Source: Capronia americana (Eukaryota; Ascomycota; Eurotiomycetes; Chaetothyriales; Herpotrichiellaceae). From it: a stretch of 64,000 nt of DNA. Below are positions 55,297 through 64,000 of the stretch, piece after piece; within the stretch, counting starts at the first letter, position 1; every line of letters starts with the position of its first letter. A program made the position numbers and the translations under genes. The stretch lies in NCBI GenBank assembly GCA_016110215.1, contig JADWQD010000013.1, positions 372,001 through 436,000 on the forward strand. The letters are read 5' to 3'. The notes beneath the pieces were generated by a model, which was not told where the DNA came from, did no database searches, and saw only the letters and a program-made list of their open reading frames with translations.

Positions 55297-56487
55297 TCAC
55301 GACTCGGCCTTCTCTTTCAGCCTTTGCTCCTCCCGGCCCTTCTTGGTGTCCTTATGCCTCAGCCTCTTCATCCTCTTCTTTTCTTCTCTGCTTAGTGCTT
55401 GGGCGGCCGCCTCTTTATCCTCAGCATGCTTGCTAACTTGGCTGCTCTTCCCAGGCGTACTGTCCGCCATGTCGGTACGGACATCTCCCTCCTGGCCCTC
55501 TCCCGGTTCCTGGTCCTGTGGTTTTCCTTTCTTGCCCGTCTTCTTGCTCGTGCTACTTTGGTCTACGTTTCGCTTTTGGGCAACAGGCTTCATGTCGTCG
55601 ATTTGGGTCGCATTTTGCCCCGGCTTCGCCTTCTTCCCTTTCTTCCCAGACTTGACCCTCGGGTCTACGAGCTCGCCGGTCTTCCCGACGCGGATACTAA
55701 CCAGCCGGCTCTCTTCTTCCGGCCCACTCGGCTGTTTCAGACCCGCGCCAGGATGTCGCGCCTCGTCAATATCTTTTCGTGCATCGAACTCGTTGAAATC
55801 TAACTCGTCTTCCCCTCCCGCGTCGTTTTGTCCGGCTCCCTCATAAAGGCCCTCGTGGGTGTCATCCAGGGTTTGCCGTCCTTCCCTCGCGACGTCATTG
55901 TGATTCACTTCGTGTCGACCTAGTGCGTAGACAGCAGGGTCTTGCCACTCGTTGTCGTCTTCGGCCGCTAGAGTAGCTTTCAGGACGGCCCCGTCGGTGG
56001 GATCACCTGTGCGTTCGGCGGTGGGCGTGGCGATTATGTCCTGGTTTTGGGGTGGCCTTTGTTTCTGTTTCTGTTTCTTGGACTTGGGCGTCTGGGACGT
56101 CTCGTCGTCGGGAACGATATCCTGGTCGGCGGCCAGACTTCGCTTGACACCCCTTTTGTCCTGCTCCGTCTCGGAGATCTCTAGTTCTCCGGACTCGTCT
56201 GCCGTGGCATTCTCGTCCAGCATCTTCAGTCCACCGCCTACTCGCTCCCCTTCGATCCCCTTGAGGATTCTCTTCAGGTGGCTTAACGTCAGATTCGGGC
56301 TGCTTGAACTGGACAGAGCCTGGGGGCCGCGCTCTGTCAGGGTCGAGTCGGGCCTGTATGCGGCGTCGTTTTCCGCGCGGTCGAGGAAGCTGGCGAGCAG
56401 GGTGCGGGCTTGGAGGTGGGTGAGCCGAGTTGTGGAGTGGTGGATATAGGGAGGAAGAGGGTTCAGACCGGCGGCTGAGGAGGCCAT
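55297..56487 (-). CDS. K/E-rich nucleolar-type protein, possibly RNA polymerase I Rpa14/Ker1-like
   Basis: One exon of 396 aa. The N-terminus (AGLNPLPPYIHHSTTRLTHL, about residues 6-25) and the block NLTLSHLKRILKGIEGE (about 65-81) resemble the fungal RNA polymerase I A14 (Rpa14, S. pombe Ker1) family as I remember it. The middle is disordered and acidic (DELDFNEFDARKDIDEA, EDDNEWQDPAVYALGRHEV). The C-terminus is strongly Lys/Glu-rich (REEKKRMKRLRHKDTKKGRE), as Ker1's name implies. Rpa14 pairs with Rpa43 in the polymerase I stalk. The protein is longer than yeast Rpa14 (137 aa), as in other filamentous fungi. A profile search would settle this. Confidence 0.65.
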   Translation of the reverse strand: MASSAAGLNPLPPYIHHSTTRLTHLQARTLLASFLDRAENDAAYRPDSTLTERGPQALSSSSSPNLTLSHLKRILKGIEGERVGGGLKMLDENATADESGELEISETEQDKRGVKRSLAADQDIVPDDETSQTPKSKKQKQKQRPPQNQDIIATPTAERTGDPTDGAVLKATLAAEDDNEWQDPAVYALGRHEVNHNDVAREGRQTLDDTHEGLYEGAGQNDAGGEDELDFNEFDARKDIDEARHPGAGLKQPSGPEEESRLVSIRVGKTGELVDPRVKSGKKGKKAKPGQNATQIDDMKPVAQKRNVDQSSTSKKTGKKGKPQDQEPGEGQEGDVRTDMADSTPGKSSQVSKHAEDKEAAAQALSREEKKRMKRLRHKDTKKGREEQRLKEKAES

Positions 56488-57041
56488 TGTCGCGGCTCAA
56501 GAGTCAAGAGACAGTGGGAGTATTAACGTGTACCTTGTACAAGTACTCGGTAGGGTTTCGAGGTTTGTCGCTTTGCCCAAAAAAAAAGAGCGATCTGATA
56601 AGATAAGATCTGGTCAGCCTCGCAGCCTCACCCGCCTTTTTCTCCACGTCCGACTTGACTTGCTCGCTCGTGTTCGCTTCCGGGGGCCGAGCTCGCCGAG
56701 GCTCAACAGCAATCGACGTCCAAGCACGTAGCAACTACCCGATCGAGCTCACTAGAAAGGAAGTTATGATCTAGGAGTGAATATTAATCCATTACATCCC
56801 GGATCACTCACGTCTTAAAGTCGGAGATGCTGCTCCTCGACCATCAATCCATGACCATCCACGAGTGACAGAGTTGACCTCGAGATATACGTGTCCGGTA
56901 ACTATCTCTATCCACAATATCATACATATACATATCCACATCCATATCCATATCCATATCCTTACATTTCATATCATATACATCCCATCATTCGACCAGT
57001 ACAGTATCCTCCTCGCCCTCCTCGTACATTTTGGCCAAACC
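56488..57041. promoter_or_regulatory. Divergent promoter with CATATC microsatellite
   Basis: These 554 bp are shared by the Rpa14-like and DUF1330-like genes. A hexanucleotide CATATC/CATATA-type microsatellite lies at about 56922-56975. A TACTCGGTA motif lies at 56544-56552. Confidence 0.55.
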
Positions 57042-57890
57042 ATGCCGCTCGCAACGATCCACCTCATCGCGCTCTCGCCTTCGACATCACTCGCCTCCTA
57101 CCTCCACACGCTCCATTCCTCGGTCCCGCGGTCCAAGATCCTCATCACCTCCAAAGTCATCCGCTGGATCATCACGCCCACGACCATCGACGCGCAGCGT
57201 CTCTTGAACCCGAAATCTCCATGGACCCTGCTCCTCATCCTCGTGGGCACGGATCCGCTGCCGGCCTCCCTGACCACCCCGGCGGTCTTGGACCACTGGA
57301 CCTCCGTGGCGGGGATCCCGTCGCGCCTGACCGCCGACTTCGCCCGCGCCAACGACCAGCTTCTGCATCCTAAGGCCGAGGCCATCCCCGCCTTGACCGG
57401 CTCGTTGGACAAGCCGCGCCTGGGCACCACGTCGCAGACGCTCGAACTGTCGCCCGGGCTGCTGGAGTGGATTGCCTCGTTCCGGACGACGCGAGCGGGG
57501 AGCTCGCCGCTGTCGATGCTCAACCTGCTCGCGTTCAAGGAGGGCATGAAGCCGTCGTATTTGAAGTACGGCGCCGCGTTTGCCGAGTCCATCGGCAAGC
57601 GCCGTGGCGGGGTCGCGAAGCTGGTGGGCAATATCATCGTCGACGATGCCGCAAAGCCGAAGCAGGATGTGGGTGTGGGTGGTGGGAAATGGGATGAGTT
57701 TGCCCTGGCGAGTTATCCGTCGGTGCTGCACTTTGCCGATATGTTGGCCGGGGAGGACTATCAGGAGGTGAATCAGGGGTATCGCGTGCCGGCGTTGCAG
57801 GATACGTTGATTTTGTGTACGAGTGAGATTGAGGTCGAGGGGATTCTGGAGGCCGAAGGGAAGGGGAAGGGGGAGAAGTCGAAGTTGTGA
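57042..57890 (+). CDS. DUF1330-like (dimeric alpha/beta-barrel) fungal protein
   Basis: A single exon gives 282 aa from the ATG at 57042; the frame is open upstream through the microsatellite, but that would add only a repetitive leader. The first 150 residues resemble a degenerate copy of the barrel fold. The second half carries the recognised block SSPLSMLNLLAFKEGMKPSY, LKYGAAFAESIGKRRGG, then WDEFALASYPSVLHFADMLA, EDYQEVNQGYRVPAL and a final strand DTLILCTSEIE. Proteins with this fold are monooxygenase- or chlorite dismutase-like in shape, and most DUF1330-type members lack a known activity. Probably cytosolic. Confidence 0.8.
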   Translation: MPLATIHLIALSPSTSLASYLHTLHSSVPRSKILITSKVIRWIITPTTIDAQRLLNPKSPWTLLLILVGTDPLPASLTTPAVLDHWTSVAGIPSRLTADFARANDQLLHPKAEAIPALTGSLDKPRLGTTSQTLELSPGLLEWIASFRTTRAGSSPLSMLNLLAFKEGMKPSYLKYGAAFAESIGKRRGGVAKLVGNIIVDDAAKPKQDVGVGGGKWDEFALASYPSVLHFADMLAGEDYQEVNQGYRVPALQDTLILCTSEIEVEGILEAEGKGKGEKSKL

Positions 57891-58321
57891 TAAGGACATC
57901 TCAGTGAGGCACGGGAGGGGAAGAGGGAGGGAGGGAAAGAAAGGCAGGGCGAGGAGACACTACGACGTATATATATTGCGATGGATTCTCGACCGGAGCA
58001 GGGCACGAAGCTACTGACCTGCGTATGTCACAACTCAGATAATCCCTACGTCGAAGAGGAGGCACTGAAGTAGGTTGGTGTACATTCAGATAGCAGATAT
58101 GCATTGAGTTTGACGAGTCAAGCTGAAAGCTGAAGATAGGAGACATAAAGCATCTCGCACGGACATAACTGTTGAATTAGCGCAGAGACAGGAACTAACA
58201 TACCTTGCGTTGTGTGGCCCTTTAAATTGCCCCATGGTGCTTGTTTCCTCTCCCTTGTGGGTTCGGCAAACTGATGGGTGATAAACGATTCCGACATGAC
58301 TTTTGAGTGTGGTTATTGTGG
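57891..58321. other. Convergent intergenic
   Basis: These 431 bp lie between two stop codons. Frames are low complexity; nothing is recognised. Confidence 0.6.
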
Positions 58322-60052
58322 TTACTGTGCCGCTGTGGGTAGAACCGGAGAAGGCATATCATCATCAATCTCCATGGGCACGTCGTCGGAATCGTCCTCG
58401 ATCGGATTCGATGCCATTGACGTGTCGAGCAGCGGAAGCAAATCCTCGGGTTCCGGGACGTCGTTGTCGATGTCCATGGGCACACTTTCATCCTCATCCT
58501 CATCAGCTTCGTCCCAAGGGGGATTGTCCAACTCACCTTTCTCCCAGCCCTCACAGTCCCTAAGTGGTTTGTTAGGACAAGAACTGTTGTCACAGGTGGT
58601 CTGCGACTTATCTGCCCAGTTCTCGTCAAGCTCTGCCTTGACCTTCTTGGCCCTCTCCCACCAATACTTCCTGTTGGCGACGGGTAACTCCAGCAGATCG
58701 AACAGTTGCTTCAACGATCGCCGCTCCTGTTGCCAGATCTGTGTATACTTTGCAGCTTCATGCATGACTGGATCTCTGTAATTTCTGTCCATGGGACTCT
58801 TGTACTTCTCGGCGATCTTCGACGCAAGCGTCGGCGGAACAACCGCATTGCCGTCTGGCGTGTGTGATTTGAGTCGTTCCCCAGCGCGGACGAGCGCGGT
58901 AAGAAAGATGACCCATTCGGATATGTCTTCGCCCGAGAGCGTACCATGATGCTGCCGAAACTCGATGGTTCTCTTGGGTTGGCCCTCGCCCTCGCCCCCG
59001 TCCCGGCGCCCGTCCAGTGATACTATTGCAGCGGCGAGGTTCTCAAAGTTGACGAAAAGGAACCGATTCATGTCGTTCATGTAAACTTTCCCGTCGTGTT
59101 TGACGTTCTTCTTGGACGACAATGCTGCAAATAATGACCATTGCTCGTCCTCATCGTAATCCCAGTCTCCGTAGTCGAAAATCTTCATAAATGTCTCTTC
59201 AGCAGAAAAGGGCTCGCCCAACTCACAGCAGTGGACCTTGTGCGATCTGCGCTTGGCGTGCAAGAATTTGCGATTCGACACGGCGTAGTCGCGACTCTTG
59301 CTCTCGGGGTACGAGTGTCTCTCAGGATGGTGGAGAAGAGTGATGGTGTCCTCGAATACCAAGCAAAGAAACGCAACATGACGGATAACCTCTGTTGGGA
59401 GACCGACCTGGCGACCTAGCTCCGGCTGCACGCCGATGTGCACGTGAATAGAGGCATTCCTGGGATGAGCCATGAAAACATACGGTACTGCGGGAGGACG
59501 GTCCGCTGTCATGAGCTTGAGATACCTATTGACCTCCACCAGTCCGTTTGGTCGATTCTGCTCGATGTCAGGAACGCGAAGCGCTGGCGAGACGAGTTCA
59601 AGGCCGGTCCAGTCCCAGTTTTCGTCGATCTCTTCCTCGGTGGGCACACTAAGAAGTCCATCAGACCACCGAGAGAGCTCCATAGGGGTCTGAGGAATCC
59701 GAACAGCTTCCTCTAGGACAAGGTTCCAGCGGCTGTATTTGTCAAAAGACTCACGCTGGTGCTTTTGCCCGCAATCGACCTTAAGTACTCCACCACGATC
59801 GCCAAAGACCACAGCGGCTTGAAGGAGACCCGTCGATACGGGCTCGGATTCGCCGTTGCTGTCCTCCCCTATCTCGAACACGGAGTTGTCCAGGTTGGCG
59901 CTGGAGCGTTCGTCCATACCGAGGTTCTCAGTTCCTAACCACGCATGTTCCGGATGGGCTTTGAGGTCTCGCCTCATTCCGAAAAGGAATTCAACTTCGA
60001 CTCCGAACGTCAGGGGTAGTAGATTTCTGTTTTCCGTCGTTGAATCTGCCAT
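58322..60052 (-). CDS. Putative amidoligase (glutamine-synthetase-like ATP-dependent ligase fold)
   Basis: One exon encodes 576 aa. Motifs of the amidoligase_2 family appear in order: TFGVEVEFLF (residues 15-24, metal-binding Glu pair), GLELVSPAL (150-158), NASIHVHIGV (199-208, HxH) and RTIEFRQHHGTL (about 361-372, nucleotide/substrate Arg). This is the glutamine-synthetase/GCS-type fold that joins amines to carboxylates using ATP. In bacteria such enzymes act in peptide tagging and wall chemistry; the fungal branch is uncharacterised. The region after residue 490 has an NSSCPN ... DCEGW Cys pair and a long acidic tail containing two similar blocks (VPMDIDNDVPEP and VPMEIDDDMPSP, 34 residues apart). 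No partner enzyme lies nearby. Activity is inferred from intact motifs. Confidence 0.85.
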   Translation of the reverse strand: MADSTTENRNLLPLTFGVEVEFLFGMRRDLKAHPEHAWLGTENLGMDERSSANLDNSVFEIGEDSNGESEPVSTGLLQAAVVFGDRGGVLKVDCGQKHQRESFDKYSRWNLVLEEAVRIPQTPMELSRWSDGLLSVPTEEEIDENWDWTGLELVSPALRVPDIEQNRPNGLVEVNRYLKLMTADRPPAVPYVFMAHPRNASIHVHIGVQPELGRQVGLPTEVIRHVAFLCLVFEDTITLLHHPERHSYPESKSRDYAVSNRKFLHAKRRSHKVHCCELGEPFSAEETFMKIFDYGDWDYDEDEQWSLFAALSSKKNVKHDGKVYMNDMNRFLFVNFENLAAAIVSLDGRRDGGEGEGQPKRTIEFRQHHGTLSGEDISEWVIFLTALVRAGERLKSHTPDGNAVVPPTLASKIAEKYKSPMDRNYRDPVMHEAAKYTQIWQQERRSLKQLFDLLELPVANRKYWWERAKKVKAELDENWADKSQTTCDNSSCPNKPLRDCEGWEKGELDNPPWDEADEDEDESVPMDIDNDVPEPEDLLPLLDTSMASNPIEDDSDDVPMEIDDDMPSPVLPTAAQ

Positions 60053-61200
60053 GGTTGTTAGACCAATTTCTTTTAGAGGCTTATAGGTGCTTTGTTTGGA
60101 CCTGGTGAGAATAGTGACGGTTAGAGGGTACTTTGTTTTTTCTTACTCTGACTCTCTACCGCCAGTCTTCGACTTAATAGTACTTTGAGGAACAAAGAGA
60201 GCGATCTGTCGAAGCAGACGAGGATCAATGGTTCCTTTGGTCCAAACAATGTCCTTTGAAGATCAAGGGAAGAGAGGGTGTCGTCCACCGGCAGACCATA
60301 ACATAAAGCAACCAATATGCTGGATCTTTATATTGTCCAAACCACTCTTTGTTATATATTTCTCAAGTGTCATCATTAACACAACAAAGACCATCCAGCC
60401 CCGAGCGACACCCAGCCATCACAATGTCGTTTTTCAACTTCTTGCCCTGAAACTTGGCCATATACGTCCCGCTCACGGTCGTTTGTATCAAAGCAGGCGG
60501 CTTGAGCATCGAGGCTTCGGCGTGCTTCTTGTGCAGGATCGGCGGACCCGTCTGCCCAGATGTCCTCAATGAGACACATATTTTATCTGAGAGTGCTTTT
60601 GAGGTGGGCGCGCCAAAGTGGTGATTCTGGCAAGAGAACGCTTATTATCCCTTGGAGAAGAACGTGAATGAGCTTTGAAAAGAAAGCTCAACCGTTGTTG
60701 CAGTATTACTGTTTTTCTGGAAGGCTGACAAGAATGCAATGATTTGACTGGATCCTGGTGGTGCCTGTGGATCCGTAGACTATGTTCTGGTCAATTTGGT
60801 TGAAGAGATCGCCTTCCTGGATTGTTCTGGACGCCGCCGCAGATGGGCGAGCCTTCTTTGGCAGCCACCAGCATCAATGTTTGTTCCGACCGTGTGTGAT
60901 CCTCGGGCTTGCGGGCCGCTCCATAACAAAGTTCGCCGTGGTACCGTTATGCGGCGGCGGCTATCCTACGGCAACACAGGCCGTGGTAAGCTATTAGACC
61001 CGGGTATGATCCTTGTCGGTCTTGGATTGACTGTTATTCGGTGGTTGATCGTGTCTAGCAGAGATTCGTCGGCAGACCGAGTCCTGGCAGCCATTCGTGG
61101 CTAGGAAAATCCAACAATCGCGAGTCGGTTGACAGGAATGTGGAAACTGGCCTGCACAGGAGCCATGTTGTCCCCACCATCGAAACTCAAAGTGCCCTGC
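60053..61200. other. Intergenic, nothing coding recognised
   Basis: This 1148-bp gap holds the amidoligase promoter side and the 3' flank of the next minus-strand gene. Overlapping frames of 60-115 codons have no family resemblance. Confidence 0.55.
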
Positions 61201-61791
61201 TCAGACATTCGCCACAACGCCCTTGGTGACCAACTGGTCCAACACACCCGGCTTCAACCTCATCTGTTTCTCCACCTCGTTTGAAGGTCTCCCCGCGTCA
61301 TCTCTCGAAGTCAGAGCCTGTCTCATCTCTTGCGCACTCACCAGCGTCCTGCCAGCGAAGCTAGGTCGTCCTTGATTCTCCAACTCCGACTCATATTGAC
61401 GTGCAATCCTCTGTCGTGCTTGGACAAGCAATATCGCAGGATTATTTGGCTGTGACGGGAATATATTCTGGCCAGAGTGCATAGGCTGGCTTGAGGTCGG
61501 GAAATAGTCGTCATGAGGCTTTCTTTCCGTGATTGGTCTTGCGGCGCCGACTTGGCGCAGCGCTGAGCCGAATTGCGGATCGCGCCCGTCGAGCTCGACG
61601 TGCTCTGCCTTCTGGCTCGAGGGAGCGGCGGCGTTGACGTTGGGTCTGACCGAAGCTGCGGGAGTGGGCTTGACGCGTGCGTCTTCTGGCGAAGGCACGC
61701 TGGCGGAGTTGAGCATGGTAGGCGTGGAAGGATATTTCCGACGAGCTGCAGAGCCAGTCGCTCGGGCGACTTTGGAGGATGAGGCGCCCAT
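61201..61791 (-). CDS. Small fungal protein with N-myristoylation-type start
   Basis: A single exon of 196 aa. It begins MGASSSKVARATGSAARRKY: Gly2 with Ser at position 6 followed by basic residues is the classical N-myristoyltransferase recognition pattern, predicting membrane attachment. The middle is Pro/Ala/Ser-rich. The C-terminal third looks ordered: NPAILLVQARQRIARQYESE, then TLVSAQEMRQALTSRDD and a final KQMRLKPGVLDQLVTKGVV. I recognise the general layout from other filamentous fungi but know no function. It shares a 398-bp divergent promoter region with the epimerase gene. Confidence 0.75.
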   Translation of the reverse strand: MGASSSKVARATGSAARRKYPSTPTMLNSASVPSPEDARVKPTPAASVRPNVNAAAPSSQKAEHVELDGRDPQFGSALRQVGAARPITERKPHDDYFPTSSQPMHSGQNIFPSQPNNPAILLVQARQRIARQYESELENQGRPSFAGRTLVSAQEMRQALTSRDDAGRPSNEVEKQMRLKPGVLDQLVTKGVVANV

Positions 61792-62189
61792 TGTCAGAAC
61801 AAAGGTGTCGGTGCACAGCGAGGTGAGCAGATGGACTTTTCGGACTGTTCAAGAGACAAAGACCATGACGTCCACATCCGGGCGACTCCACTTTCGCAAG
61901 GCTGAACCCTAACTGGCCAATGGGCGCCTTGCCCTCAAACATGCTCTTTGTGTCTGTGTTGCGCTCAGTGTTTCAATGGTGAGTCTCTTCTTTTACTCAA
62001 TAACCGCCCCTGATACTCTCTTCTACTGCTAAAGCCTTCTCAGCTAGAATTCTGGACATAGTATTCTCTTTCTCAACCTGAGCGACTTCCGTTACACAGT
62101 TGCCCTTCTTCTCTGAGTCTTTTCAGAGCCTGCCCCTCCACTGCCCTCCCCCACCGCTCCTTCCTGTCCCTTCCTCTCCCTCGCTCGAC
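61792..62189. promoter_or_regulatory. Divergent promoter region with pyrimidine-rich leader
   Basis: These 398 bp lie between the myristoylation-type gene and the epimerase. The last 90 bases before 62190 are strongly C/T-rich, as in leaders of well-expressed fungal genes. Confidence 0.45.
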
Positions 62190-63211
62190 ATGGATCGCAA
62201 GAACAAACCGGCCGCTATTCCTGTCTCCCCCTCAATGGCCCAGCCCATCGTCGACCTCTCGGACAATGTTCTCACCGCCCGTCTCCCCTCTGGCGACTCT
62301 GTAACCGTCTACCTCTACGGCGCCACGGTCACCAGCTGGAAAACCGGCAATGGCGCCGAACAACTCTTCCTCTCCAGTGCCGCTGCGCTAGACGGTTCAA
62401 AACCCATCCGAGGCGGCATCCCGCTCGTGTTCCCGGTGTTTGGACCTCCTCCCAAAACCCATGCGACGGGCCAGTTGCCGCAGCACGGGTTTGCGAGGAA
62501 CACGTACTGGGAGTTCTTGGGGAAGAACAGCAGTGAGAGTCTGGGGAAGAAGGCCGACGATAGTGTCAAGTTGGACTTTGGGCTGAGTCCGGCCAACCTG
62601 GATGAGGCGACGCGCAAGAAGTGGCCCTACGAGTTTGGGCTGGTGTACAGTGTGACGCTGGGAAAGGGCAAGTTGGAGTGTACGTTGCATGTGCAGAATA
62701 AGAGCGATCAGTCGTTCGAGTTCCAATCACTGTTTCACACTTACCTGGCAGTCAAGGTACGGTCATGACATTGGAATGTCTCAAGCAGAGCACCGATACT
62801 AACCAAGTACAGGACATCCACAAGACCGCAGTCCAGGGCCTCAAATCTTCGCCGTACGTTGATAAAGTCCGCTCCGCCCAGACCTTCACCGAAGAGTCCT
62901 CCTCACTTTCCTTCTCCGGTGAGACCGACCGAGTGTACACGCCTCCGAAGGACCCCAAAGCGGAGAACCCGCTCGTCCCACTGGTGGTCACAGAGGATGG
63001 CAAGGAAAGGTTCGTGGTCACTCGCGACGCACTACCCGATGTGACGGTGTGGAACGGCTGGGAAGACAAGATCAAAGGTATGGGTGACTTTGAACCCAAG
63101 GACGGATGGAAGAGATACCTGTGCATTGAGCCGGGCAGCGTCAGTTCATGGACGAAGCTTGACGGGGGCGATGCGTGGGAGGGAGGCGCGACTTTCGAGA
63201 GCAAGTTGTGA
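62190..63211 (+). CDS. Glucose-6-phosphate 1-epimerase
   Basis: Two exons (62190-62756 and 62813-63211) give 321 aa. This is the YMR099c-type member of the aldose-1-epimerase fold, interconverting alpha- and beta-glucose 6-phosphate. Conserved features are YLYGATVTSWK, GSKPIRGGIPLVFPVFGPP with its phosphate-binding Arg, His99 in LPQHGFARN, His183 in SLFHTYL and the catalytic Glu295 in RYLCIEPGSV, followed by LDGGDAWEGG. Splicing joins YLAVK to DIHKTAVQGL. The length is normal. A second in-frame Met (62235, MAQPIVDLSDN) may be the actual start. Probably cytosolic. Confidence 0.93.
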
Positions 63212-64000
63212 GCAGCAGCAGCGGCGGCAGCATCAAATAGCGGAATGAAAGTAGAGCGTGCATGTGTCTGCCTTGAAGCCTTCAATTACCCAGTCCCAGG
63301 AGATTTCAAGGCATATTATGACGAGAATAGCCCGGCTCCATCCTTCATACAATATTAGACCAAATGTCCAAAGGGGTGCAGCATTTGACTAACGAAGTCC
63401 ATGTAAAGAGGAATCCGCGATCGTAAAGCAGGAATGAGGCAGATAATAGAACGCAACAGCATGAACAGCAGAATAGATTCGAATGTTCCAGTTAGAAGGC
63501 TGGGAATAACGCGGAGTAGAGGAGAGCAGAGCAGACCAGAGAAGACTAATGACGAGCAGAGTTAAGAGTCGAGAGTCGAGAGTCGAGAGTCGAGAGTCCC
63601 TTTCTTTCATAAAATAGCATATACACTGTATGTCCTCCGATCCACCCCATTCCATGGACGTGCGCAACCGGTCCCGGTCCGGTAGCCGTGGTAGAGTAAA
63701 TCAGTAGCAGCATCTCCGCTATGTGTACTGAACCAGGTACCTAGGTAGGTAGGAGGTCCAGTCCAGTCCAGTCCCGTCCCGTCCATCCATTCATCCATGG
63801 CAGTAGGTGATGTCGCGGTTTGCCCGTCGTGTAGCGAGCGGACGAGGTGGTTAGGGAAACTGAATCGTGGAGCCTTAAGTCATGGCCGTGCTGGTGCGTG
63901 CGTGCGTGGTGCTGTGCTCGTGCTGGTGCCCATGCTCGCGCTCGTAGCATATAGTTGCCGTGTCTCCTGTACGTAACTTGGATAAACGCGCAGGACCAGT
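63212..64000. repeat. 3' region with short tandem repeats
   Basis: These 789 bp hold no recognised gene. A 7-bp GAGAGTC tandem run (about 4-5 copies) lies at 63565-63598. An ACCTAGGTAGGTAGG run lies near 63738-63752, followed by GTCCA/GTCCC pentamer repeats to about 63790. Confidence 0.7.

Noticed and set aside
57087..57899. 270-codon antisense frame opposite the DUF1330-like gene
   Set aside because: The sense protein has conserved blocks; the antisense reading is Arg/Gln-rich and of shadow composition.
63565..63598. Short regular repeat that could suggest a CRISPR array
   Set aside because: The units are 7 bp and directly adjacent, with no spacers, in a eukaryotic genome. It is a simple tandem repeat.

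Overview
The window is nuclear DNA of a filamentous ascomycete (Pezizomycotina). The evidence is short introns (mostly 50-110 nt, GTRNGT donors, CTAAC/CTRAY-like branch sites), compact genes on both strands, and fungus-specific families: a HET-domain protein, a CFEM GPI protein, a DUF7580-type protein, Ilm1, Shr3 and a C2H2 'acuF-like' protein. I cannot fix the class or genus. There are no rRNA genes, convincing tRNAs, CRISPR arrays or intact transposons.

Layout. 0-11 kb: an F-box-like/2EXR-type protein (-), a SERCA Ca2+-ATPase (-), a 14-3-3 protein (+), a small membrane protein (+) and an MFS transporter (+). 12-20 kb: a HET-domain protein (+), a CFEM GPI-anchored protein (+), Ilm1 (-) and an eight-exon short-chain dehydrogenase (+). 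20-33 kb: an RS/RR-repeat disordered protein (+), a trypsin-fold serine protease (+), a coiled-coil Atg28-like protein (-), a DUF1640/Fmp32-type mitochondrial protein (-) and a DUF7580 protein (-). 33-43 kb: a large C2H2 + SH3 + PHD protein (+) whose 3' end carries a frameshifted tandem repeat, a PAQR/Izh receptor (+), Shr3 (-), a PD-(D/E)xK-like protein (+) and a SnoaL-like protein (+). 43-51 kb is gene-poor, with one disordered nuclear-type protein (-) and a possible decayed HET-family gene. 51-64 kb: biotin synthase (+), mitochondrial bL34 (-), the CAAX protease Ste24 (+), an Rpa14/Ker1-like protein (-), a DUF1330-like protein (+), a putative amidoligase (-), an MGASSSK N-myristoylation candidate (-) and glucose-6-phosphate 1-epimerase (+).

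Most housekeeping genes sit in divergent pairs sharing 300-900 bp promoters: SERCA/14-3-3, ilm1/SDR, DUF7580/C2H2-SH3-PHD, shr3/PD-DExK, bL34m/ste24, rpa14-like/DUF1330-like and MGASSSK/epimerase. There is no obvious metabolic cluster. Between 12 and 36 kb there are several families typical of fungal non-self recognition or signalling (HET, standalone trypsin-like protease, DUF7580, C2H2-SH3-PHD). That grouping is an inference from family membership only.

Gene models were built by hand from reading frames and splice motifs. Exon coordinates are given in each entry. Family names come from motif recognition, not from database searches.
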